64,000 nt of DNA, taken from positions 54,376,438 to 54,440,437 of the forward strand of contig OZ024724.1 of the NCBI GenBank assembly GCA_964016875.1, written 5' to 3'. Numbering within the stretch: the stretch's first letter is position 1; each line of letters starts with the position of its first letter. This DNA comes from Fallopia convolvulus (lineage: Eukaryota > Streptophyta > Magnoliopsida > Caryophyllales > Polygonaceae). The position numbers and the translations under genes were made by a program. Under the pieces are notes generated by a model that had not been told where the DNA came from, did no database searches, and saw only the letters and a list, made by a program, of their open reading frames with translations. Of this stretch, positions 1-10,861 are shown piece by piece.

Positions 1-580
1 GGAAAGAGAAACGGGTTATTGTGCCTCTTTCAATTGACTGACAAGAAATTTGGTGGGATTTTCATGATCGGGGAGAATCAAGAAAGGGAATCATCTTTGT
101 ATTTTGGAATTGTTTACAACATAAATGCTATAATTAATTAAAATGGATGTTCTAGGAAGTATAACTCTCTTTAATTAACCACGTACCTTTGTGTGATATT
201 CTCAGACTCCGTTTCTGTCTGCCTTTTATATTTACACTAGGAAAAGGGCCGTACTATCGCAAGGGACATATATATTTACAGTTGTTTTTAATTGTTGTAA
301 TTTGCTTCTTCACTACTCATAAAAGGCTATAAATGAATATTTAAATATTATAACATTGGAGCTCCAATATGATTTTTTAAATTGAAAATTCCAACAACGA
401 TTTAAAAGCATAATAAAATTGACTATTATTTTATTAAATTGATGTGTGAGGGAAAATGGGACAATTTTGGCCATATCTATATAATTTACCCTTACAAAAT
501 GAAATTCTACTCACATTTATTACAAAATTTATTACTTTCTAGTTTCTATCTAAGTACTAATAAATTCTAATTATTAAAAT

Positions 581-899
581 AAGAAAGAAGTTTTGACATA
601 AACTAAAATATATACAATATAAGTATATTATTTTTTCACTAATTTAATTTATGCAATAGAAGCTTTTTTTACCTAATTTTTTTACCAACAAGATTAATGT
701 TGAAAGATGGTATGAGTATTATCCATTTCAAGCTCGCTTGATCTGTAGTGGCAAAACCGCAAAACTATCAATCTCACGATTTATTCCTTGTCATTTCTTG
801 AGCTTTTGGAATAAACCACCAAATGACCTTTCTTTTCCATTGAAGATCAATAATCACGTAGACGCTTGTTTTAGCTCTCTACATAGGCATTTAAAGGAA

Positions 900-970
<71 letters not shown>

Positions 971-983
971 TAATAAAAATAAA

Positions 984-1069
<86 letters not shown>

Positions 1070-1396
1070 TAAAGATTGTAAGTGAAAAATCCTTAATATA
1101 TGTTTCACTATATATGAGTTAAGAAAGAAGTTTTGATAATTTTATGAATTTAATATATGCAACAAATGCTTCTTATACTCAACTTCTTACCAATAAAATC
1201 AATGTTGAAAGATGTTGGAGGTAGTGACGAAATTATTCGTTTCAAGCTTGCTTGGATTGTAGTGGCAAAAGCATTCATCTCACATTTTTTCGGCTTGTCA
1301 TTTTTTGAGTTTTACGATTAAGCCTTCAAAATGACTTATTTTTTCCATTGAAGATGAATAAACACATAGTTGTTTGCTTTAGCTCTCTACATCTAT
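581..1396. repeat. Duplicated ~300-bp segment flanking a microsatellite
   Basis: Two diverged direct copies, about 581-889 and 1120-1396, share the same order of short blocks: an AAGAAAGAAGTTTTGA start, a block meaning 'caatgttgaaagatg', a 'gtagtggcaaaa' block, 'ttccattgaagat', and a 'tttagctctctacat' end. The microsatellite at 899-1071 lies between them. No coding capacity was seen in either copy, so this looks like an old non-coding duplication or parts of an unrecognised element. Confidence 0.6.
899..1071. repeat. (AAT)n microsatellite
   Basis: Roughly 57 consecutive AAT triplets interrupted by a few AAAAAT variants near 965-990. It reads as poly-Asn on one strand and poly-Leu on the other. 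This is a simple repeat artefact, not a protein. Confidence 0.97.
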
Positions 1397-3300
1397 ATCT
1401 ACATCTACATCTATATCTACATATATTATAAAATAGAAAATTTTGACCAAAATATGTAATATAATACATAGAGTCAAAAGTTAATCTATCCATCTATACA
1501 AAATATAAATAGTTTTAGGATGGTTGATCGTCACCGTAGTGGTCGTGAACCGCTAAAGATCTTCCCTTGTGATTGAGACATCAGAAATGTTTAGAGAGTG
1601 GATTCTGCCAAAAGCCATGAACACAAACCAATCACATCCTGATCGTTTACTCCCAAAAAAACACAAATACACGAATCAAACATTCAAATAAAATACCAAT
1701 AAACATTCAAATACAAGAATCACAAATTTGACAACTGCTTGCATACCAAAATAAATCAACGTGTAATTTAATTGAAAGAGGGAAGAGATCGATACGAATT
1801 CGGGTGTTGAGAAATCAGAAGGAGAAAATTACAAGGACGGATTCGGTGACGTTGGACATCATCTTTTCTTCTTCTTTGTCGTCTTCTTCTTCAGATACAA
1901 GAGAATTTCATACGAGTCTAGCTTCTTCCTTCTCGTGTATTTAAAGAGATCGAAGTAAGTAGGTATGAATGTGTGTTATGGCTCAAAAAAACGTAGCCAA
2001 TTTAAAGTTTTTAATTGCCAAACTTAATCACAAGCGTTTCAAATTTGGTCAAATCTACTTTAATGTGAATACTAAATGTGAGAGTCAATTGGAAGAGCAA
2101 ATCAATGGACATAACATTCGACCAAAAAAATCAATGGACATAACATATATAGTATTAAATGCATATAATTAAGGTCAATTTATAAATTGATAATCCCTCA
2201 AAATTACAATAAAATTAGAACAATACTTTAACTTGTTGTTATAAAAAAAAACCTTTACTTTTTTGGTCGAAAAAAAAACCTTTACTTGTAATAGTAAGAT
2301 TGATTGTCTAATGATCCATTACTTTAAAAATTAGATTATTTTGTTTGGATTTTTTAGGAAAAAATCTCTAAAACGGAAGTACAAATCAAATAAGTAAATC
2401 CTAAAAAATTAATTAAAAAGAAGATAAAAATAAGTTGTTACTAATAAAGGTATTTGAGCATTTAAGGGCTTTTATTCGTCCGCCAGAACAAACCGACGAA
2501 AATTTTGGATTCAATTGTCAACTGCTCCTATCGGAAATCAGATTGACTACGGATTCGAACCATAACACATGGTTTCATAAAACTGTACGGTTTTACCGAT
2601 CTAATCCAGAGTTCTTATGTGTTTACACGCCCCTTTGAGACCCCGAAAAATGGACAATTTCCTAATTTATAAAAAAGTTACCATAGCGATGGTTAATATA
2701 ATTGTTGCATAGTATATTTTGATTGTTTCCAATTTGCAATAAAATAAAAAAAGAAGAAGAAAAAGAACATGCATCTAAAGTGTTTTTTTTGTTCGGAATG
2801 AATTGACTATGATATATTTCATAAGAAACATGTTAATACATACGTACTATCAATTAATCTAATTATGTTTTCTAAAAAAATTTATAATCATTGTGTTAAG
2901 ATTGTAGTTTTAATGATATATAGTTTTTTTACTATAGAATTAATATATATCTTTCAATTCCATGGTTCAAAACTATAATCTTTGTGTCTATAATCTTAAT
3001 CAAAACAATAATATTTAGCATAATTTGAATCAACATTGCAATATATGTTTAACAATAATAATTGAATTCATTATAAAATCAATACTTATGAGATTTTAAA
3101 ATTTAAATAACAATCGATTAACTATATTATTAATCAATGGGGGATTTGAAAACGTTAGTAAAAATTGAATTCACTATAAATTCATTATTTAGGAGATTAT
3201 CAAATTGTTATAACAATAGATTAAATACACTAATGATAATGGGGGCTTTTAAAATGTTAGTAATAATGGATAGATTTTGCCATTTTGACATTAGTAATAA
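1397..3300. other. AT-rich intergenic DNA, no gene recognised
   Basis: No open frame with recognisable domains. Around 3060-3290 a block of about 110 bp is repeated imperfectly. Each copy contains 'attgaattcattata' followed by an 'aacaat-gatta' block and a run of G after 'aatgg'. The rest is AT-rich unique-looking sequence with short homopolymers. Confidence 0.5.
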
Positions 3301-3321
3301 TAGATTAAAAAAAAAAAATAA

Positions 3322-3388
3322 GTAGATTGAGATTCGAACCTTAGACCTCCAATACACGTGACATGGACTTAACCATTGAGCTAAGAAG
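3322..3388 (-). other. tRNA-like sequence with pol III A and B boxes
   Basis: On the minus strand an A-box-like TAGCTCAATGGTTAAG (about 3370-3385) is followed about 35 nt later by a B-box-like GGTTCGAATC (3331-3340), the spacing found in tRNA genes. The acceptor stem does not pair well, so this is a tRNA relic or SINE head rather than a functional tRNA. Confidence 0.4.
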
Positions 3389-3769
3389 TTTATCTTGATG
3401 TATAACACAATTAGATTAATATGAGTAAGATGTATGATATGTACAATAAATGCACTTCGTACACAACTTTTTATTGTTATATATAGAAGGGAAAATTATA
3501 CTTGGTTTGATTTAGGTACCAATCGTTGTTTTGGCAAAAAAAAAACATGTTAACGCGAGACTTGTTAGAATGCTAAAAATCTTAGTCAAACACCAATTTA
3601 ATGGATTTCTGTCTGTCTCGTTGGAACCCTTGAGATAACGTGTTGCTCCCTTTACATGTATGTTTAAATTTGAAAATTTTAACCTGTTGATCATCTGTTT
3701 TTTTTGTAGTGGATTTTGGTGTATTGACCTCGTTGGGTTGAGTTTCTTGAGACTTTTTCCTACACGACT

Positions 3770-5145
3770 ACACTGTGGCCTATAAGAAGGGGGACACGAA
3801 TGTAATAGTTGATAACCTTTCTCGCCTCTATGTTCTTTTGACTCACGTCCAAACGAAGGTCCTTGACTTCAATCTAATCAAGGAGTTGTAAACCTTTGAT
3901 CCTTTCTTTCGTCTTATCTTAGAAAAATTCCACCTTTGACGTGAGCATGAGAGATACTATCTATTCGAGGGTTACTTGTATAAGGTCGCGTGCCTATGAA
4001 TTCCCTCTTCTTTAGTTTGTCTTTTACTAGTCCAGAAGGCACGGTCATGGCCATTTTAGTGTCTCCAACACTCTCACTGCTCTATGAGAGCACTTATTTT
4101 GGCCCCATATGGTTCGCTAAGTGACGCACTACTACCACTCCTTATGTCATTTGCGAGGAAGTCAAGGCCACTTCCCACCAGGCACGGAACTAGGGGTGGG
4201 CTGGGGTATGCTACAGCCCACCCCAAAAAAATTAAATATATGTATATTGTTGTAGTATTAACATACACATTAACAATCTAGTGGAGGTTGCACGCATGGC
4301 TTTCTTAAAGGCCATTGATCCGTGTTCAATTCTCCCCAAAAGCAGCACCACTCACTTTTTTTTGCTGTAAGCCCCTCTCCACTTTTTATTTGCTACGTTA
4401 GAACTTAGAACGTATTTAATTAAGTTTGTTTTTCAGTTGGATACTTGTACATATATTCACATATTAACTAGTATTTATTTTAAAATATTTAGTATTTTTA
4501 TGTATATAATTAATTAGTATGGAATATTAGTTAGAACTACAAATTTGAATATAATTTGAATATTTATTAAAAATAAAATAGATATTGTTAATTTTTGTAA
4601 AAAAAAATTCCATTAAGATAAATCCAGCCCACCCAGATCGACTTCGATTCCTGGTTCCGTCCCTGCTTTCCACCACCATGGCTTGTACACTACACTTCCC
4701 ATTCGATTGGACCTTGGGAAGACTTGTCCATGGACTTTATGATAGGCTTGTTTACGACCAGGAGAGGGAAAGATTCCATATTTGTCATAGTGGATCGAGT
4801 TTTCCAAGATGGCTCATTTTGTGGCTTGTAAAACCATAAACAATGTCGTCGAGGTCGTCGATCTATTCTACAAGAATGTGGTAGAACTTCACGGAGTCCC
4901 GTGCACTATTGTTGTTAGTGACCGTGACTCCAAATTTGTTGGTCACTTTTGACACACTCTCTAGGGGAAGCTAATTGGTACTATGCTTTTATTCTCGACG
5001 AGCTATCACCCTAAGATAGATGGCCAAACTAAGGTGATCAACAAGATGTTGAGTGCTCTCCTTCACACTGTGTTGAAGACGAACTCTATGCATTGGGAGG
5101 ACATACTACCTTTTGTTGAGTTCTCTTATTCGAGGTTATTTACGG
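3770..5145 (+). pseudogene. Decayed Ty3/gypsy polyprotein: end of RNase H and integrase
   Basis: In translated pieces of the plus strand I see a YKKGDTN..DNLSR-like end of the retroelement RNase H. After it come a HGHFSV.NTL stretch resembling the integrase zinc-binding region, then KMAHFVAC, LHGVP, SDRDSKFVGHF and YHPKIDGQTKVIN segments of the integrase core. Stops and frame changes are frequent, and no LTRs were found, so this is an old fragment. It is interrupted by the small hAT element at 4179-4665. The order of motifs matches canonical plant Ty3/gypsy integrase and differs from the Tat-type elements later in the window. Confidence 0.8.
4179..4665. mobile_element. Non-autonomous hAT (Tip100-like) element, copy 1
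   Basis: The ends are imperfect terminal inverted repeats (left CAGGCACGGAACTAGG, right end reading CAGGGACGGAACCAGG on the other strand). It is flanked by 8-bp direct repeats cttcccac (4171-4178) and ctttccac (4666-4673), one mismatch, as expected for hAT insertions. A hairpin GGGTGGGCT..AGCCCACCCC lies just inside the left end. A second copy of the family is at 18528-19192. No transposase is encoded. It sits inside an older Ty3/gypsy integrase remnant. Confidence 0.85.
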
Positions 5146-5660
5146 CCTAACCCATTGACGTTGCTAGACTTGATGCCAAGGCCCCTCGAGGATGGAGAGA
5201 AGATTACAGTGAGTACGTGCTGACCAGATTTATTTTCCCCTGAACAACATCATGTATGCATATTTACATTTTTAAGTTGAGTGCATACATTATTAACATG
5301 TATATGTCAAAGACTAAACGGAATAAGACCATTTGCTTCTCCTAAATTATATCTGCTTGCAAAACCCATTAATTTGATGGATTATCAATCCTTAAATTTA
5401 TGATATGCATTCCTCCCCGAAAAATTTGCGAACAAAATTTGAATGGGGTATCTATTTCTTCTCCCTAACACTTGCACGTACTTGATCCTTATGACGTACA
5501 TTATCTAAATTTTTAAAACCAATATTTGATTCGCAGAGTTTCTCTCTGTTCCTCTCAAAAAGCGACAGAATCTAGTCAAAGGGTAACTCATGGCGGAGAA
5601 TAAATTTCTCACCAGATTATTGAGAAAAATAAAGAAATGTTACTTTGTCATTTGATCGAC
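5146..5660. other. Upstream region of the pectin methylesterase gene
   Basis: The first part continues the gypsy remnant poorly. The remainder is AT-rich with no recognised feature until the TATA box at 5661. Confidence 0.4.
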
Positions 5661-5669
5661 TATATATAA
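5661..5669 (+). promoter_or_regulatory. TATA box of the pectin methylesterase gene
   Basis: TATATATAAA lies about 220 nt upstream of the ATG at 5881. That leaves room for a 5' leader of about 185 nt. Assignment is by sequence and position only. Confidence 0.55.
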
Positions 5670-5880
5670 AACCTCCCACCCCACCCCCCGCCCTCTAACA
5701 AATCTGCCAAAGTAGAGCCCAATAAATAGGCTAAATAAGTACAATTTTGCCTAGAATAAAAAAAACATAAGGCTATTAGGGCTCTACCTTCAAAAAAATC
5801 AAAAAAAAAAAAAATCACCTTTGAATCTAACCTAACTTGTTTTTTTTCTTTCGGTTTTTGTTTCTCGTAAGAAAGCAATC

Positions 5881-8234
5881 ATGCATAAGGGAATATATGC
5901 AATATTGGTGTCACTTCTAGTGGTGGCGGGGATGATGGGGGTGGCCATGAACAAGGGCGGCAACCAGGAGAAGGTGAAGCACTTGAAGTTGAGGACTACA
6001 AGGAGGGCGGCGTCTTCCCTCTGCCTTAACACGCGCTACAAGAACGAGTGCATGAGCACATTCGGTGATAATGCCAACAGCTTAACCGACCCCGGTAAGG
6101 TCATCAAGGTCTCTTTCCAGGCCGCCAAGACGTCCCTCTTGGCTGCCATCGAAAAATCCTCCACCGTCAACGAAGCCAAAGGAGACCCCAGGTCCGCCCA
6201 GGCCCTCGAAGTCTGTAATGAGGTTTAATCTTTAGCCCTACGCGCGTGTTTTCTATATATATATATATATGGCCGACGAGCTAACTTAACTGGTTAATTT
6301 GTGTTGGGGAATTGAAAACGATTGATGTAGACAATGACGTATGCATTGAACGACATGGAGAAGAGTGTGGACACATTAGGGAAGCTGGACAGCGTAGCGG
6401 AGATAAACAAGTTCCTAGAGGATCTCAAAGTATGGATGGGAGGAACTTTAACGTACCAACAAGTATGTTACGACGCCTTCGAGGGCGTCCAGGACACGAA
6501 GCCCGGGAAAAGAATCCGCCACTTCTTCAAAGCCTCCCGGGAGCTCACCAGTAACGCCCTCGCCATGATGAACTCGGCGCAACAACTCACCTCCCTCTTC
6601 GATACCTCGACCATAGGTAGCTCCATAAAAAGCTTCTTCGGCGGTGGCCGCCGCCTCCTTGGATCCGACTCCGACTCCGACCCATCCGACACCGGGAAGG
6701 TCGGGTCTCCGACTGGGCTCATGCCTCCCTGGATCAAGGACGCCCAGCGCAACCTCCTCAGCAAGTCCGTTGCGGATATCAAGCCCGACGCAGTCGTGGC
6801 GCAAGACGGGAGCGGACAATACAAGACCATTCAAGAAGCACTTCATAAGAACCCGAATTCCACCGCCAAGCCTTACATTGTGTACATCAAGGCCGGTATT
6901 TACAAGGAGAGCATAACCGTCGCTAAGAAGCAACACAACGTCATCTTGGTGGGCGACGGCCCCGAGAAGACCATCGTCACCGACAGCAAGAACTTCGTGG
7001 ACGGCCTCCCCACCTACAAAACAGCTACTGCCGGTACATAACTTCTTATCAAACAAGATCCATCACCTATTCCAAACTCTATTCTCGACAATATTCTAAA
7101 AAATGTTAGACACACTCTGCATGCATAGAGAGGAGCCACCTATACAGTTTTATTGCCTAGGCAGTCCTAGACGGCTAGGCAAGCTGTCTGGAATCTTCTA
7201 ACGCAACTGAGATAGGATTTTTTTAGAAAAAAGTGATTCTCGATAGACCTCGACATAATTATTAATTAATATTTTAAAAATGTTAGATGGTACGTCACTT
7301 CTTATCAAACAAGATCGATCACCTATTCCAAACTCTATTCTCGACAATGTTCTAAAAAATGTTAGGTGGACTCTATATAGAGGTAGTGCCTAGACAGTTT
7401 TGTTGCCTAGGCAGTCTTAGATAGGTTAGACGGCTAGGCGAGCTGGGACATTCTACGCAAGAGATAGGATTTTTAGAACAGTGATTTTCCGATAGACCTC
7501 GACATAATTAATAATGTCTTACCATGCATGATGGTCCGACAGGATTCATGGGAGACGGGTTCATGGCTCGGGACATGGGATTCGTGAACTCTGCCGGAGC
7601 AGAGAAGCACCAGGCGGTGGCGGTGAGGGTGGTGGGAGACTTCTCGGTCTTCTACAACTGCCACTTCGACGGCTTCCAGGACACGCTCTACTCCGTGAGG
7701 GGCCGTCACTTCTACCGTGACTGCGTGATCAAGGGCACAATCGACTTCATCTTCGGCGACGCCCAGGTCATCTTCCAGAACTGCAAGATGGTGATCAAGA
7801 AGCCGCTGGACAACCAGGCCTGCGCCGTGACCGCCCAGGGCAGGACCGACCCCAACGGCCCCGGAGGGACCGTCTTCCAGAACTGCACCGTCACCGCCGA
7901 CCCCGCATTCCCCCCCGCCTCCAAGGCGTACCTCGGACGCCCGTGGAAGCCGTACTCCCGCACCATCATCATGCAGTCGTTCATCGACAGCTGTATCCAG
8001 CCCGCCGGGTGGGAGGAGTGGGAGGGGACCAAGGGCATCAACACGCTCTTCTATGCTGAGTACCAGAACCGTGGGCCCGGATCGGCCCTTGATCAGAGGG
8101 TGACGTGGCCGGGGATCCAGAAGCTGTCACCTGCGCAGGTGGCGACGTTTACGCCCGATGGCTTCTTCAGGGGCAGCGAGTGGGTCCCGCCTACCGGTGT
8201 TCCCTTCACGCCCGGAATGTTCGCTGGAGTCTAG
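5881..8234 (+). CDS. Pectin methylesterase with N-terminal inhibitor-like pro-region
   Basis: Demethylesterifies cell-wall homogalacturonan. My gene model is exon 1 5881-6222, exon 2 6331-7033, exon 3 7543-8234. All introns are GT-AG and the phases match, giving 578 codons, normal for type I enzymes. Residues about 5-23 are hydrophobic (signal anchor). A PMEI-like pro-domain with its cysteines spans about 45-200. An RRLL processing motif lies near residue 221, where subtilases normally release the mature enzyme. The catalytic domain starts near residue 265. It has GIYKE, HQAVAV (about 371), GFQDTLY with a catalytic Asp (about 395), DFIFGD with the second Asp (about 416) and LGRPWK with the substrate Arg (about 480). 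No disabling change was seen. Intron 1 holds a short (TA)n run and intron 2 a duplication. The symbol is left blank because the paralogue cannot be fixed. Confidence 0.93.
7033..7515 (+). repeat. Tandem duplication inside pectin methylesterase intron 2
   Basis: The intron consists mostly of two direct copies, about 7033-7262 and 7286-7510. Each starts with a donor-like GGTAC and then the shared block ACTTCTTATCAAACAAGATC. Each contains a GC-richer 'ttgcctaggcagtc..agacggctaggc' core and ends in 'gatagacctcgacataatta'. The duplication therefore copied the start of the intron including the 5' splice-site neighbourhood. Confidence 0.85.
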
Positions 8235-8713
8235 ACTCGCGCTGTATGTTATATTGATATACGTAAGATACGACACGGTCGTATTTATGTCCATATCATT
8301 ATTATTCAAGATGAATTAATTGGATGAAATAACTATAGGTTTTTTTTTCGATTTTAATTTTTTTTTGTACGATATACGGCAGTCATGTAGATGATCGATG
8401 TGCTGCCCTTTTGTTTAAATATTTTGAATGTAATGTAAAGAGGGATTCTCTTTTAAAAAAATTATTTTTGCCTATATACTTTAGGCTGTAAATATAAATG
8501 TCATTGAAATTCAAAAAGAATTAGTACGTACGGAGTACTAAATTCAATGATTTGTAAAAATTGTTCTGTAATACTATATATCATCAAAATAATTGTAAAA
8601 AAACGTTGCCCTTTAAGCTTACAATGTGACATTTAATTACTTTTGAACCTTTTGGAGCCAAAATTTGATGCATGTATATACTAAGACAAAAAGGAAAAGA
8701 CTTAGAACTAGAA
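8235..8713. other. 3' flank of the pectin methylesterase gene
   Basis: AT-rich downstream sequence that probably includes the 3' UTR. No further feature recognised. Confidence 0.4.
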
Positions 8714-8966
8714 GGGCATGTTCAGCCGTTGGCCAAATTTTGGTCATCAGATAGAGACAATACAATATAATATATTGAGGAGAAATGGAAATATGTGGAG
8801 TGAAGACCCGTTATTGTGATGACCAAAAACCAATTTGGTCATGCAAGGATATAATGCCACGTGTATAATTTGTCCTTTCAAAGTACCCATTTTTGAAAAA
8901 GAGGAGAGAGAAGGTGAATATAGTATTATGGTGACCAAAAATTTTGGTCCACTGCTGAACATGCTC
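8714..8966. mobile_element. MITE with GGGCATGTTCAG termini (PIF/Harbinger-like)
   Basis: The left end GGGCATGTTCAGCCGTTGG and the right end, read on the other strand as GAGCATGTTCAGCAGTGG, are inverted repeats. They continue inward with 'ccaaaattttggtca' on both sides. Flanking trinucleotides are gaa and taa, so a TAA-type target duplication is possible but not exact. It is 253 bp long and has no coding capacity. Confidence 0.65.
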
Positions 8967-9021
8967 TAAGGGGAGCAAAACAAAAGAATTGGAGAAGACC
9001 TCCTTAAGGTTTTCATTAGAT

Positions 9022-9690
9022 TAATTTTGATGGATCAAAGTACATGGATGACAATGCCTCTACCGGATTTATGATAAGAGATAATAATTCATGAGTTGTA
9101 GGTTTGGAGGCAATCAAGTATGAATGCATCTCGGCACTACAAGCAAAATATTAGAATTTTGAAATGGAATCTAGAAAGCAAGACAAATGAGGTTACAAAA
9201 AATCGAAATTGAAGGTGACAAGAAATAACAATGCCTCTACTGGGTTTGTGATAAGAGATAATAATGCACGAGTTGTAGGTTTGGAGGCAATCAAGTATGG
9301 ATGCATCTCACTACTACAAGAAGAAATACTAGCATTTTGAAATGGAATTCAGATAGCAAGACAAATGAGGTTACAAAAAATTAAAATTGAAGGTGACAAT
9401 ATTACTGTTATAAACGCCATAAAAGGAATTGGTTCATGTTCATGGGAAATTAAAATGATAATAACGGACATTATGGTATCACTAAAAAGGTTCAAAGTTG
9501 TGAATATCTCACATCACATGTGAATAGGGGTTTAAACACAGTGACCGATAAAATTGCAAAATTGGGTCACTCGCTACCCACTTCACGTATTCAGAATCAC
9601 TAGAATTTCAAGTTCTTATTCGAAAAGATGTTCTAGGTTATCCTTTGTAAGGAGGCCTCCTAATTCTTTCTTAATCAAAAAAATTTATAT
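9022..9690 (+). pseudogene. 3' end of a LINE: RNase H domain with internal duplication
   Basis: Translated pieces read as the plant LINE-type RNase H. They are NFDGSK.., ASTGFMIRDNN, VVGLEAIKYECIS, IEGDNITVINAIKGIGSCSWEI, and then KRFKVVNISHH. Several stops break the frame. A stretch of about 185 bp starting at 'acaatgcctctac' (9051 and 9230) occurs twice in tandem, duplicating the middle of the domain. The reading ends near 9660 with a short linker typical of a LINE 3' end. The upstream reverse transcriptase is absent, so this is a 5'-truncated copy. Confidence 0.7.
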
Positions 9691-10202
9691 ATATGTATAT
9701 ACACACACTTTGGTTTAAATAATGAAAGTAATTAAGTTCAACCAAGACCCAAAATAAGCCGACTTTTTTCATAATAACATGACATATGGGCCTCTAATAA
9801 GATGAAGATCGGCTGGCCTCAAGATTCCAGGCCTACTTGGAGGATAAATCTCGATCTGTTGGGCCAATTAAAGTTTCTTGGGAGGAGAAATATTAGTCAA
9901 GTAGGTAAGTGATGGAATATAGGGATATAACTCATATAAGTCAACTTCTACATTTATATATGAACTTGTATAGTAGGTAATAAACTAATAATAATAGGCG
10001 CAGAGAATGAAAAGGATATTTGAGATTTGAGAGATTAGTGGCATTCACCGTACAAGGATGCATCAATGGATCGACGTGAATACCACTTTGAGTTTGAGGA
10101 TGCATCTTCCTACCAATATTCCGGAACTCAACAAAGGAAAAAAGAAACTGACTTTTTCTTGAAAGGGACACGTTGTGCCTTAAGATTGGCAAAGGAGTCA
10201 AG
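9691..10202. other. Intergenic, no feature recognised
   Basis: Unique-looking sequence between the LINE tail and the hAT transposon. It has short open frames without recognisable domains. Confidence 0.4.
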
Positions 10203-10228
10203 CACGTACGTAGTCATGGACATTTGTG

Positions 10229-10400
10229 CGGGCCGGCCCGCATTTTTTTGAACGTCCAGCCCGGCCCGTCCAGCCCGCGGGTCAGACGGGCCCAACCCGC
10301 CCGGGTCCAGTGCCGGGCCCGGGTCGGGGAATATTGGCCCGGCCCGGACGGGCCAGTCAACGGGCCTTCAGCCCGGACCAGCCCAGCCTGGCCCGGTGGG
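10229..10400. repeat. Left subterminal GGCCCG-rich array of the hAT element
   Basis: Many overlapping copies of GCCCGGCCCG and GGGCCGG in both orientations. In hAT elements, clustered short subterminal motifs bind the transposase, and this block and its partner at 13539-13800 fit that role. Confidence 0.7.
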
Positions 10401-10525
10401 CAACGACTCTTTAAAAGAGCCGTTGAGCACCCAACGGCTACTTTGCAAAATATAAAAAAAAAAAGTAGCCAACGGTTACTTTGATTTAAAAAAAAAAATT
10501 TAAATTCCTCTCCTATTCTAATCTT

Positions 10526-10533
10526 CTATAAAT
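10526..10533 (+). promoter_or_regulatory. TATA box of the hAT transposase gene
   Basis: CTATAAATA lies inside the left end of the element, about 335 nt before the first ATG at 10862. It is followed by a CT-rich leader. Confidence 0.5.
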
Positions 10534-10861
10534 ACCACACAATCTTCAACATTTTTTTCCACACAATCTCCTCAATCTCTCATCTCTCAACTCTCAATCT
10601 CATACTTGCTTATTCTACTACAAGTCTTCCAATCTACAAAGTGTCTTAATCTCATTTTACTTGCTTTTGTTATTTGTAATCTCTATTTAGTCTTTCAAAA
10701 CAAAAAAAAAAAGGTATTAATTTTCAAAAACAACTTTACCTTATTTATTTACATTTCGAATTTAATTTTCTTCTCCTTTTATAAAAAAAAAACAAAAAAA
10801 AGTTATAATCTCTTGCTTATTCTTAGTCTTTAAAAAAAACAAAAATCCCCTTTTATAAAAA

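Noticed and set aside
738..1108. Open frames coding for poly-Asn (plus) and poly-Leu (minus)
   Set aside because: They are translations of the (AAT)n microsatellite.
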